Positions 16,368 to 26,358 of a DNA stretch of 64,000 bases are shown here, one piece after another. Each line of letters opens with the position of its first letter. Position 1 is the stretch's first letter. Both the position numbers and the translations under genes were made by a program. The notes under the pieces are model-generated. The model saw only the letters and a list, made by a program, of their open reading frames with translations. It was not told the origin of the DNA and ran no database searches. Source of the DNA: Kuschelorhynchus macadamiae. Lineage: Eukaryota > Arthropoda > Insecta > Coleoptera > Curculionidae. The stretch spans positions 348,501 to 412,500 of the forward strand of contig JAUTXW010003589.1 of assembly GCA_030620095.1 (NCBI GenBank), in the 5' to 3' direction.

Positions 16368-16604
16368 TTACAATATTTTACAATATTTGTAGAATCTATA
16401 TAAATTAAGAAAAAAATATTTTACAAAATATGACATGAAAAATAAAATGTTCTTACCTTTAACAAGCTTTGGTTTTTTCAACCAACTGTTGAGTTTTGTG
16501 GAATTTCCGTTAACATGTTTTTTAATATGTCGCAGTAAATTATCCTTTCTAGTAAAGACTTTATTACATGTTACACACTTATGCATTTCTGAAGTTTTCT
16601 GCAT
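16368..16604 (-). CDS. C2H2 zinc-finger ORF upstream of polymerase
   Basis: From ATG 16604 the frame encodes one C2H2 finger (Cys-Val-Thr-Cys-Asn-Lys-Val-Phe-Thr-Arg-Lys-Asp-Asn-Leu-Leu-Arg-His-Ile-Lys-Lys-His), then a Lys-rich linker. A good splice donor (AAAG|GTAAGAAC, intron starting at 16456) follows the linker. Read-through beyond it looks like intron (Phe/Tyr-rich) and stops just before the polymerase ATG. It is probably the first coding exon of the polymerase gene or a short separate finger protein. The three AG acceptors downstream (exon starts 16395, 16365, 16341) all leave the frames one base out of step, so the junction cannot be settled here. Confidence 0.5.
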   Translation of the reverse strand: MQKTSEMHKCVTCNKVFTRKDNLLRHIKKHVNGNSTKLNSWLKKPKLVKGKNILFFMSYFVKYFFLNLYRFYKYCKIL

Positions 16605-16754
16605 AATAATAATAATAAAATTAATATTGTGCAATTCTATTTAGTTATAGTCAAATTTTGAAAAAAGCAATTGCATTTTTGAAGTTCTTTGTATAATAAT
16701 AAAATTAATATTGTGCATTTTTATTTAGTTATAGTCAAATTTTGAAAAAAGCAA
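16581..16754. repeat. Tandem duplication of about 85-90 bp
   Basis: 16581-16670 and 16671-16754 are diverged copies. Both run from an ATGCATTT/TTGCATTT start through a GAAGTT.T motif, an ATAATAATAAAATTAATATTGTGCA stretch (broken in two by small differences) and an AAATTTTGAAAAAAGCAA end. The first copy includes the zinc-finger ORF's start region on the minus strand. Confidence 0.8.
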
Positions 16755-16910
16755 TAGAAATTAATTGACTTTATGAATCCATTTCTTCAAATGAGTCAAC
16801 TAATTTGTCAAAGGTCTGTTTAACATAATTCACCGTACTTTCGTCTCCCTTTTTAATTGTGATCAAATTAGTTAAATTTTGAATAGCGAAACCCAGACAC
16901 TTAAGGTTTG

Positions 16911-17671
16911 CTATTTGTTTTTATTTTTTTTATTAATTTTAAATTTTTTATTAAAGATAAATGATGGTTTCGAAATTGAATTTTGTTCAACCGGTGAATT
17001 ATTAGGAGAAATATCCGAAGTCAAATTTGCATCAATTTGTTTTTCCTGCGGATCAGAATTTACAATAGCATATGGTGAATTAATAGAAGATATAGCCGAA
17101 CTTAAATTTTGATCAATTTGTTTTTCTTGCGAATCAGAATTTACAATATCATATGGTGAATTAGTAGGACAAATAGCCAAACTTAAATTTTGATCAATTT
17201 GTTCTTCTTCCGAATCAGAATTTTCACTAAACAAAAAGGGAGAGCAAATTGGTCTCGGAGAATTAATTGGCGATTTTAATGTTAAATAATTTGGATTAGA
17301 TTTTTGAAAACAACAATATCCTCATAGCTAGAATTTTGAGTTTCGTCAATGTCATTCAGTTCTTCAAGAGTTTGTTTAGTTTTTGTTGTAATTAAGTCCG
17401 TTTTGTTGTCAATAATGTCATTAAGATCGTCAAGAGTTTGTTGTTGAGTAGCTGTAAATAAATATTTTTCGTTGTTGTGTTTGTTGGCATTATTCTGAAC
17501 TTGGCTATTGTAAATAATTTCATTCAAGTCCTGAATAGTTTGTTGTTGACTAGTTGTAAATACGTCTGTTTCATTGTTTTGTTGGTTTGCAAAATTCTGC
17601 ATTTGAGTACATGTGTATAAGTCAAAGTCATTGTCAATTATTTTGCTACTCGATGCCAAAAAATTGTCCAT
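16911..17671 (-). CDS. Acidic repeat protein, probably one gene split by a frameshift
   Basis: Two adjacent frames. The upstream one (ATG at 17671, ends 17282) is acidic and Asn/Gln-rich with three degenerate units of the type Phe-Thr-Thr/Ala-x-Gln-Gln-Gln-Thr-(Leu/Ile)-x-Asp-Leu-Asn-(Asp/Glu)-Ile. The downstream one (16911-17234) has no ATG and holds three 27-residue units beginning Asn-Ser-Asp-(Ser/Pro)-(Gln/Glu)-Glu-(Lys/Glu)-Gln-Ile-Asp and containing Asn-Ser-Pro. It is open upstream through a Ser-Pro-rich stretch into the 3' end of the first frame, so a 1-nt change in an A run near 17303 would fuse them. No domain is recognised; a disordered regulatory or scaffold protein is possible. 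Confidence 0.45.
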
Positions 17672-17710
17672 TATGAAAAAAAAACGTAATAACAAATAAA
17701 AATGCCACAA

Positions 17711-18993
17711 ATGTACATAAAAATGTCACCAATATATATAAGAATTAAATCTTGCCAAATAAAAATGTTAGAAATAAAAATAAAAATTTACCAAATAGAC
17801 ACAATGTAAACACCAGAAAACTCGCGAGCTCTGCACAGTGTGAATGCAGAAAACAATTGCATTCGTCTCTTCGCTGAGGCGATTTTATATGCAAAAGTTA
17901 ATCACATGTGTCCTACTTAAAGTTGAACGACAATCTCTAAAAACCCCTTCCCAAGCCGATCAACAACCTTACCCCCCTCCCCTCCTTCCTTCCTTGTATG
18001 TGTTATACAAAGCTACTCTAAAATTGAAAGTCGAAGAATAGGAACATTTGCTATTTGCCTTCCTTGTAGTGCAATTCACATGAGATATTTACGGAGAGGG
18101 GAGTCCGATCATGTGAGCTGCCACTACAAAAGAACTTATGTTGTTAGTGCTTCTGATTTACATTGTGCTATTTGTAGGATACATCTTTTTCTACTAATTC
18201 CTGAACATGCTTGCTTTTACTGCAATAAAAATGAAAAAAAAGAGATAGAAGATTATGTTGTTAAATATTAATAATAAACATAGTTTGTAAAGGTGATGTG
18301 TAGATTAGTTCAACAATATTAATTTTAAATATAGGTTATAAACGTAATGGGTAGATAATGTCAAAAATATTAATTTTAAACATAAATTGTAAAGATAATA
18401 ACTGGAATACGTCAACAATATTAATTTTAAAAAATATCAACTGTTACTATAAACGGTTATATATTTTCAGTGCTATATGCAAAATACTTCTTTTTATTCT
18501 AACATCTGACACTGTATTTCTAAATGAAATAGCTAATCATATGTAAAAAAGTGTCGATTATGTCAACTGCTACTAGAAGCACTCATATAACATTTTGTTA
18601 ACGCTTGTTTCTGTATTCAATTGAGTTTTCTCTTACTTGATGCAAATTATATTAATATTATTAGTATAATTAAAAAGTAGTAGATTAGGCTATGCCGGTC
18701 CGACAATCAAAACCGTCATTTTTACATGTAAACTCCCATAAGAAAATTTAAGCTTCCATTTGCAAAAGTGGTGCCATTTTAGGGCGTGGCACTTTTTGTG
18801 TAAACCCATAACAATTGTTTTGTTATGTAATGTGAAAATTAGTATGTATTAAAAAACTTGTTAGATCATTGTTGTCGTTTCAATATAGGAAAAGGAAAAA
18901 ATGTGTGTCAATTATTATATATATTTACATTTACTTTTTTTTACAAGATTATTTGTTACCAGAGTTTTCACAAACACAAATTATAAAAAAATA
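17711..18993. other. Polinton right-arm region without a clear gene
   Basis: There is no convincing long frame. A 63-codon + frame at 18080-18271 has Cys-x2-Cys ... Cys-x2-Cys but no other support. Three degenerate copies of a CTG.TACTA-AA motif occur near 18120, 18430 and 18560. 17940-18000 is C-rich (CCCCTCCC), unusual for this element. Confidence 0.4.
18265..18440. repeat. 51-bp minisatellite, about 3.4 copies
   Basis: ATATTAATTTTAAA-like cores start at 18265 (degenerate), 18316, 18367 and 18418, an exact 51-bp period. The copies share GT(A/G)AAGGTAAT-type middles and diverge by roughly a quarter. Confidence 0.7.
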
Positions 18994-19386
18994 TTATCCT
19001 CTTTTTAAAATTACAACAAAATGATGTCTAATTACATCTTTGAAGATTTGTACCAAATAGTAATATCTAGTGCGACATACAGGACAATTGTTTACCATTA
19101 TAGAACAACCATTTTCATCATTCCATCTTAAAATACATTTTAAACAAAAAATGTGGGAACATGTATTTGGTCTACATGAATCATAATATTCGATTATTTC
19201 AAAACAAATAGCACAAAACACTTTTTTCTCTTCACTCTCAGTTTTATTCAAATTTTTTAAAACAATCCCATTATTTTCTTCTCGAACTAATGGTATATTT
19301 TCTTCTTGAACTCCTGGTATAATTTCTTCGAGGCTAATTGTCTGAAGCGGAATGGATCGATTTCTTTCTCCAACTGATTCACTCAT
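18994..19386 (-). CDS. RING-finger protein (probable E3 ubiquitin ligase)
   Basis: A 130-residue protein. The acidic N-terminus has two similar Ile-Pro-(Gly/Leu)-Val-(Gln/Arg)-Glu-Glu-Asn units. The RING is C3HC4: Cys58-x2-Cys61-x14-Cys76-x-His78-x2-Cys81-x2-Cys84-x16-Cys101-x2-Cys104, with Trp88 and Pro102 at the usual places for E2 binding. It ends in a basic hydrophobic tail. It is the gene nearest the right TIR and reads inward from it, so a promoter in the TIR could drive it. RING proteins of this size in viruses and mobile elements often modify host proteins. The target is unknown. The frame is intact. Confidence 0.8.
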   Translation of the reverse strand: MSESVGERNRSIPLQTISLEEIIPGVQEENIPLVREENNGIVLKNLNKTESEEKKVFCAICFEIIEYYDSCRPNTCSHIFCLKCILRWNDENGCSIMVNNCPVCRTRYYYLVQIFKDVIRHHFVVILKRG

Positions 19387-19457
19387 TTTATTTTAATATT
19401 ATTATTAATAGATTTATTCAACAGATTTTTTTCTTTTAACAGTCACTCGTACCTTAA

Positions 19458-19630
19458 CATACTAAAATGATCTTGATGCACCTATTTATAAGACTTAAGA
19501 ATGCAAAATCAAATGTGGGAGAACAAAGAGAAAAAATTAAAAATATGATGCGAATGAGAATAAAAGGGGAGGAAGTTAAGAATGAGGGACATGAGAGAGA
19601 GGAAGAGGAGGAGGAGGAGGCGCTCCCCTA
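19458..19630 (-). repeat. Polinton right terminal inverted repeat
   Basis: Mirror of 1677-1849 with one mismatch. It includes the inward TATA-like box at 19483-19490 about 100 bases before the RING gene start. Confidence 0.95.
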
Positions 19631-19636
19631 TTATAA

Positions 19637-20416
19637 CTACTCACAATTGCCTTAAAATTAATTTGAATTTAGGACTGTGAAAGTAGGTCAGGGCTATGCT
19701 CAATAGTTTACAGTTAAATACAAATTATTGAATGGGTTTGCTTTAGAAAATTTAAAAATAGGTTGGTGTTAGATTTCACGAATAATATGCCATAGGCAAA
19801 TCGGTTAAAGGTATATCCATATACGTAGTTATTTACTGTGAGAAGCCTATTAGTTCTGTAACTAAAGAGCTTAACAATTAATCCGCCTAAATAAAATATT
19901 TAACTTAGAGTTTGAAACCACATTTCTCAGGTCAATCAGTTAACGAATTTTTTATCTTGGTTCATTTTATTAATTGCTAGGTTCATACCTCTGAATGTAT
20001 CTGGATATTTTGTAGCTATACCCATAAGTCAATTTGATTTAAAAGTATCTACAGATATTAACTGTCAATAAATGTTATCTAATGTGTTTTAAAGTTGTTT
20101 GTTAAAGGATGTTTAAAAGTAAAAAAGTAGATTTTTTCCTTAATAGTCAAAGTATTGGTAACAATTACAGCTTTACTGCGTGACGATTTCTTTTCCTGGC
20201 ACACATTTTTAACTAATAACATCATTCCTCAGGACATTTTTAGCATTTTGAGGTTTTTTTTCAATTCTTCTAGCAGATAACCCCATTTTAACCAAATAAG
20301 GTTTTTACTAACGTGCCTTATGCCTATCTTTGAGTTCTGTCTTTCTTTGTATCATCTACACCCTTACGACAATTTGATAAGAAAAAGGATCTGATAATTA
20401 TTGTGATTTAGTGTTA
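19637..20416. other. Flank right of the Polinton
   Basis: AT-rich DNA with no gene, domain or recognisable element. Confidence 0.5.
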
Positions 20417-20418
20417 TA

Positions 20419-21675
20419 CAGGGGGATCCATTAAGAATGGTCTCCGGCCATAACTCGGTAACCGTTGTTCACACAATTATGGGGTAAAAATATTTATGGG
20501 TAAACCGGCCAAGGGAAATAACTGGCAGTTATTTTTAAGTTCGAAAAATGGCTGCTAGAGGGCGTAACACCATCCAAAAATGGAAATGCCGATTTTCTCT
20601 TGGATTTTTCTAATTAATATTTATTAAAAATATAAGCATTGTATTCTTCAGACAGTTATGCAACTTTTTGCTATTTGCCACTTTTTTCTATTTTCAATAA
20701 TAAAGTAATGGCGGAAGGTCAAATTTTTTTCTTTCAAACGTTTATCACTTTTCTTGCTCTTCACATAGAACTATAAACTGTACGGTAATTATTCTATTAG
20801 TGGTCACTACACGGCGTTTTTTCGTAATACTTCAAATAATACGGATTTTCTGAAAAAATCAAATAGTATGATATGACTTTTGGGTCATAATTAAATTTAT
20901 AGTTATAAAAGGTATCGAATAGTACAATAAACAAACCAGGTCTGTATTTAAAAACTAACCTCACCAATTTGTAGAGGAGAAAAAGTGACACAAATATCTG
21001 TAATTTCAACTAAGGCTACAATTTTAGAAAAACTGAAAAAAAAACGAAAAATAACTGCCATTTCAACTAAGCCTACAATTTTAGAAAAACTGAAAAAAAA
21101 CGAAAAATAACTTTTAGTTTTTCTATAATTGCACGCTTAATTGAAATTATCACTTTTTGAAAATAATTGTCACTTTTTCTCCTTTACAAATTGCTGAGGT
21201 TAGTTTTTCAATCTGATGTTTCGGATTCAAGCGACCATCATCAACTTTTTTAATTTAAATACGGACCTACATTTTTTATTTCACTATTTGATACCTTTTT
21301 TAACCTTAATATAAATGGTGACCAAAAATTCATATACCATTTGATTTTTTTGACAAAATCCCTATTATTTGATGAAATAGGAAAAAACGTCATTTAGTGA
21401 TCACTAATAGAATCATTACCGTACGGTTAATAGGTCTACGTGACGAGTTCAATGTTTTTGGTTCATCCAAAACAGAGATATAAACGTTTGACAAAAAAAG
21501 TTTGACCTTCCCCCACCACTTTATTATTGGAAATAGAGAAAAAAAAGATAAATAATAACAAATTGCATAATTGCCTGAAGAATACAATGCTTATATTTTC
21601 GATAAACCCATAAATATTTTTTCCTCATAATTGTGTGATCAGCGGTTACCGAGTTATTCTTAATAGATCACCCTG
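20419..21675. mobile_element. Foldback element related to long-TIR mariners
   Basis: Almost the whole 1.26 kb is an imperfect inverted repeat. The ends are CAGGGGGATC and (reverse complement) CAGGGTGATC, each flanked by TA, the Tc1/mariner target. Arms share ATAACTCGGTAACCG, ACACAATTATG-G, an AAGCATTGTATTCTTCAG stretch and a GGTCAAA/CTTCCCCC part. The loop (about 21001-21113) holds a 57-bp tandem duplication. There is no transposase. The internal CTAGAGGGCGTAACA motif and the order of other motifs match the TIR of the autonomous element at 59875-62815, so the two belong to related families. Confidence 0.7.
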
Positions 21676-22559
21676 TATATTATTAGTCAGGGGTGTACTT
21701 AAAAGGTGTTTAAAATGTAAGGAAATAGAATTTTCACTGATCAAAGGTTGGCTTAACTAATCGACGATTTTTTTTTTGGTCACTGTTAAAAATCGAGAAA
21801 TGTCGTGACAAAGATGGCAAAAAGTTAGGTGGTAGCGAAGGTCATTGAAAAAAACTAAACATATGTGTGGTAAAAAGCCTTACATGTATAAAGAGAAACT
21901 CATTTTTGTGGCAACACGTAACAAATATCTAGTAATATCGTTCTTCTTTTAGAAAAAATATGCTTAGTAAGAGCACATAAGCATCACCCAATGTTGAAAA
22001 TTCTGGGATACTGTGTAGATTGGAGTGATTTCACTGGTATGAAATTCGAACAGCTGTTATAAATACGGTAATTCCGGAAGTGCCTATCAAGTTTGTTATT
22101 TTAAATGGAAATGTCTATTTGTTATTGCATTTTTGGATTCAACGTAAAATTTTAAACATTGTTTATGTAGCACATCCTATACCTAAAATTAACAGTCTTC
22201 GAAATAAAAAGTTTAAAAAAAATCGCTCCTTAGCAAAATTTCCAAAATGTGATGATAGCCGTCTATGGTCAAAACACCTCAAACCCTTAATTATTTTACG
22301 TAACTTTTTCAAATTATTCTACAGAGTCTCTGAAAAATTAACCCAAATAGGGGACAATAACTGTTTTTTCCAAATGGAAAACCCTGTATAGTATTTTTGT
22401 CTCCGGTTTCCTTGAAACTTGAAAGCTGTTCTTAATAATAATGCGTTTTTAGGTAATTTTTAAAGTCCTACTTTAAAAATGCGGAAAACTAATATTTAAG
22501 TCATTAAAAACAAAAACTTGTCTACTGGCAACTTAGCGGAAGCTGCCATTCCTTATTGT
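21676..22559. other. Spacer, one possible element end
   Basis: No supported gene. A CCCTGTATA at 22383-22391 resembles mariner-type right ends in this window (CACCCTGTA), but I found no partner end. Confidence 0.35.
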
Positions 22560-23340
22560 GCTGCTATCCAAATAATATAAAAAACTTGAGATAAGCCCAC
22601 AAAGAATACTTAAATATCGTTACGATTTATGACGAGAGTATTATTGACCGAACATTAATATTTACCGAAAGATATCCAGAGAAACCGAGACACAACAAAA
22701 TGGTTCGACGAATACTAAATAACCTTGTTGTGTATGGATCGTTTAAACTGAAAATAGGAAAGCAGAAATTAGTGATATGATGATATTTTTTACTGCCTTC
22801 TTATGTGAACAGAAGTATCGGGAATCATTTAAAAGTGTTCACAGGATTTTGCACAAGCATATATTAAAACCATTTTATTACACCCAGGTCCAACAATTAA
22901 AACCCAAATCCTTCCCTTACATGTATAGTTAAAAATCAGGACTATTTAAATTATTCCAAAATTCTTTCTTGATGCGATGAAGCTAAATGTTCAAAAAATG
23001 TATTAGTCATTTTCGGGCAGTAGAAAATCCGCATGTGGTTCGCGAACAAGGCTTGCAAGGAGCGTGTATTATTTTATTGCTTTTTCTTTTCACGATGAAA
23101 ACTTGACCGGCGAAAGGTACTTAGGTATACTGAAAAATAAAGTTTTGCCAGCGTTAAACCGATTGTGTGGAAATGAAGTACGTATATCAACACGATAGTG
23201 ACTCCCCTCACAATTTAAGATCAGTGGAAAATTTGTGATATGCAACTTTAAGAACCGCTGGATTGCCAATTAGTGACCTTTCCGAGCTCTTTGTTCACTA
23301 CAATCAGGAACTATAAGAGAAGCAATCTTGTAAAAAGAAT
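22560..23340 (+). pseudogene. Mariner-like transposase relic
   Basis: Decayed pieces in several frames. An N-terminal DNA-binding part has Glu-Arg-Tyr-Pro-Glu-Lys and Tyr-Gly-Ser-Phe (about 22660-22760). The core follows, with Asn-Pro-His-Val-Val-Arg-Glu-Gln (about 23026), Glu-Asn-Leu-Thr-Gly-Glu-Arg-Tyr-Leu-Gly and Lys-Val-Leu-Pro-Ala-Leu (about 23100-23160). A degenerate Tyr-Gln-His-Asp-Ser-Asp-Ser-Pro-His-Asn lies at about 23186, in place of Gln-Gln-Asp-Gly-Ala-Pro-Pro-His. Stops and frameshifts throughout. It is related to the transposase at 60646-61735. Confidence 0.6.
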
Positions 23341-24490
23341 TCACAAATGTTCTGTAACTGTTTAAATTTTATAGCCTTTTGAAATTTTGAAGCCCAAAAT
23401 TCTTAATTTTCAAACGTCAATATTTAAAAAACAAGTGAAATAACCTTGGACGTTAACTTCAAGTTTTATATTTCAAAAGAGGAAAATATTAATGTAAAAA
23501 TTATCTTAATAATGGCAAAGATGAATAAAGTTTTGGGGAATTTTCGTTCTAAGCTGTGATAACGCATAATATATTTCTTTTAACCGCCAAAGATTAGTAA
23601 TATTTTTGTGTACCATATAAAATCTATATATTTTACGCAAAAATTCGTGCGTCTTTTTTATATTGACTGTTTACATGTTGTCCTTAAACGAGTAAAACAG
23701 CCAAATATGCACATAATATTTAACCCATAAGACTACATTGTTAGAATATCTGAAAGCCCATTGTCCCTAATTCTCTACTTAGCAGGCCACTGCATTCTGG
23801 CTACAAACTAAAGGCAATGGCCTCTACTAATATTGTTTATGACAGTCCCGGTTTCTTGCATTAAACTGGGATGGCAAAAACGGCAACTTTCATGAATACG
23901 AAAGACTTGCGGTATTGTGGCCTGTTACTGGCATCATGGCTTTAATTGAATGCTACGAGGTCATTCATTAATGTCTTTGGACGAGAATTTCTGTAATTTA
24001 CTTCCCTGAGGGACAAAACAATACCTGGGATCAAAGGGATCTCTAACTCAAAATTATAAAGGTTTTTCTAAATAAATTTCAATTACTATTTTAATTTTTA
24101 GTTTAAATAAATTACCTTTAACCGAAATGTAATAAATTTGAGGTTTTTAAGTAAACACTTAATATATTTTAGGTTTAAACATAAATTTACAGAGCAGGGT
24201 TGCTTAGACATGCTAATTAAGGAACAGATTTTTTTAAATTTCTAAATGAAGTACCGTTGTGGGGAGTGAACAAATTAAATACCAATGTAATTTTATTTCT
24301 AAAAATATTTTATTTTTAAGTAAAAATATAATATGTTTAGTACAAATTATTAATACAATGGTTACTACGTATACACCAACATCTTTAACATGCATATATG
24401 CATACAATAAAAATATACTACCTAATATAAAATATTATACTACTTAAATATACAGTTTCATACAGTTCTACTTACTACTATAAAAAGTTT
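23341..24490. other. Spacer without a recognised feature
   Basis: AT-rich, with no reading frame or repeat I can name. Confidence 0.4.
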
Positions 24491-25930
24491 CTATTTAAAA
24501 AAATTATCAAGTGTTGTTTGTCTTAAACTAGTTAATTTATTTTTAATAATTTGAGATTCCAGTTTAGATGCAACTTCTGAGATTTTTTCCGCTAAAACAG
24601 AATCTCGAGATAACATACAAAAGTTTTCAATATCCCTTAACATTTTATATGCTTCCTTAATTTTAATTCCTTTCTTAATATTGGAAGAAATAATTTCTTC
24701 ATCATCACTGTTAGATGAAATCTGACCGTCCTCACTATTTTGAAATTCTCTGATGCATTCACGTACACTTATTTTAGGATTTTCCGTGAATAAACTTTCA
24801 TCAATTTCTGAATGTGAAGTTAAGTCGGAAAAGAATACATTGATATTTCTACATAATTCCGATAATGGCACAGCATCTTCACTATCGTAGTAAACGTTTT
24901 TCTCGAGAATTTCGTCGAATTTAGCTTTGCGGAAACAGTTATTGATGGTCTTGGATTCGATTTTTTTCCATGCAGCAACAATCCAAATCAAGACACACAA
25001 CTTACAACATTTATGGATTTCTCCAATTGTTCGGTAGATTTAGAATACTCCATGAATGAGAAAACTCGCTTGATTAAAAACTTTCTGTAGTGGTTTTTAA
25101 AATTTTGAATCACGCCCTGGTCCAATGGTTGGCAATGTGATGTCGTATTTAGCGGTAAAAAAATTATCTTAACATTTTTTAACATCAGTTTTGGGTAAGA
25201 TATAGCATTATCCAAAAATAAAAGTATATTTCGGTTATGCCTTTGCATTTTTCGGTCAAATTTCATCAACAAATCCGACATTAAGGGATATAATTTTCTT
25301 GTTATAGTACCATTCAAGTGGCAATTTTTCCACGCTTAATCCTTTAAAACAACCGAATTTTTAACTTTTTCCAATCACCAGTGCATTTTTGTTCTCCATT
25401 CATAGCGGAGCAAAATAAAATAGTGAGTCTCTCCTTGGACGCTTTCCCGCCAGCACATGTTTCGTCTTTTAAAGAAAACGTTTTATTTTTCAAGGCGCGG
25501 GAAAAGAGTCTCGTTTTATCGGCGTTATAAATGTCTTTCAGTGCGTAGTTTTTGATAATAACACATAATTTCGTCCTCCAATCAGTTACCTGAATCAAGT
25601 CTACAACCACTGCTTCGCCACAGATGGATTTGAAAGAGATATTATGACGTTGACAGAACTTCTCCAACCATCCGTTTTATCCTTTAAATTTATCAACTTC
25701 TAGATTCTTCGCAATTTCTTGTGCTTTTTCCTTTATCTCGTCTCGGCTAATTGCTTGTTAAGATCGCTCTTGGTTCTCAAAATATCACTAATTTGAGATT
25801 TTTCTACACAGAATTTTTCGGCTAATACTCTAACACTAAGTTTGTTTTTTTCCGCGTACTGGATTATTTCAACTTTTTCTTAAAGACTCAAAACTTTCTT
25901 TTGTTTGAAGACATATTGATCGCACCAGAG
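24491..25930 (-). pseudogene. Tigger/pogo-type DDE transposase pseudogene
   Basis: Reading leftward, an N-terminal CENP-B-like helix-turn-helix region (about 25740-25920, Ser-Gln-Ile-Ser-Asp-Ile-Leu) precedes the core in three frames. The frame at 25344-25667 has Arg-His-Asn-Ile-Ser-Phe-Lys, Gly-Glu-Ala and Tyr-Asn-Ala-Asp-Lys-Thr, where active copies have Asp-Glu-Thr. The frame at 24988-25317 has Leu-Leu-Phe-Leu-Asp-Asn-Ala and Phe-Leu-Pro-Leu-Asn-Thr-Thr-Ser-His-Cys-Gln-Pro-Leu-Asp-Gln-Gly-Val. The frame at 24491-25000 has the C-terminal Trp-Lys-Lys ... Thr-Ile-Asn-Asn-Cys-Phe-Arg-Lys and an acidic tail. The catalytic domain is nearly complete but frameshifted. Confidence 0.85.
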
Positions 25931-26358
25931 TAACATCAAAACTAAGATATTCTATTGATGAAGACTACATTTTATAAAAATAAGGTGATCTATTTATTAT
26001 GCAATTCACCGCAATTTACTTACAAGCCAGACAGCATAAGCCAGCCTATTGTTAAGCTAGTGCTATTAACAATAGGAAGGCGCCGCGCCGCTTGTTAGCA
26101 TAGATCTAAATATTGCCCATAATGTGCAATACAAATACCGGCGTTAAATGTGGGTTTTTAAAAAATTATCTGAACATCTGTCCGTTTTGAGGAGGTAAAT
26201 TTTGCTGTTTTATTAAAAATGTTCCTTTCACTGTCCGTGTCCGTTGTTGAGAGTGTCCGTTGTCAAGAGGGTTTAATACAAAAAAATACATATACTGACG
26301 GTCGGCAACTTCAAAATTGTCCGTTCAGCAGAGGTGTCCGTTAAGGGAGGTTTCACTG
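24491..26358 (-). mobile_element. Tigger/pogo element, 5' end visible
   Basis: The right border on the + strand is GGAGGTTTCACTG followed by TA. Read on the minus strand this is CAGTGAAACCTCC, the usual start of Tigger/pogo TIRs, next to a TA target. I could not find the partner end left of 24491, so the left limit is only the end of the transposase. An 11-bp-arm inverted repeat (CCTATTGTTAA) lies at about 26058-26088. Confidence 0.65.

Larger units (their letters stand above)
1677..19630. mobile_element. Polinton/Maverick transposon, nearly complete
   Basis: A self-synthesizing DNA transposon of about 17.95 kb with 173-bp terminal inverted repeats. The flanking hexamers TAATAA (1671-1676) and TTATAA (19631-19636) match at 5 of 6 bases, and Polintons make 6-bp target duplications. 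It encodes the defining set: family B DNA polymerase with protein-priming architecture, retrovirus-like integrase with chromodomain, adenovirus-type protease, packaging ATPase, and major and minor jelly-roll capsid proteins. It also carries accessory genes including BIR and RING proteins. Size, TIRs and gene set are typical of metazoan Polintons. At least six frame breaks or stops affect core genes, so this copy is probably not autonomous, unless some breaks are assembly errors in homopolymers. Confidence 0.95.

Noticed and set aside
16879..17112. 77-codon + strand frame
   Set aside because: Antisense of the acidic repeat ORF.
22080..22391. 103-codon + strand frame
   Set aside because: No domain, composition like random AT-rich DNA, ends in a transposon-end-like motif.
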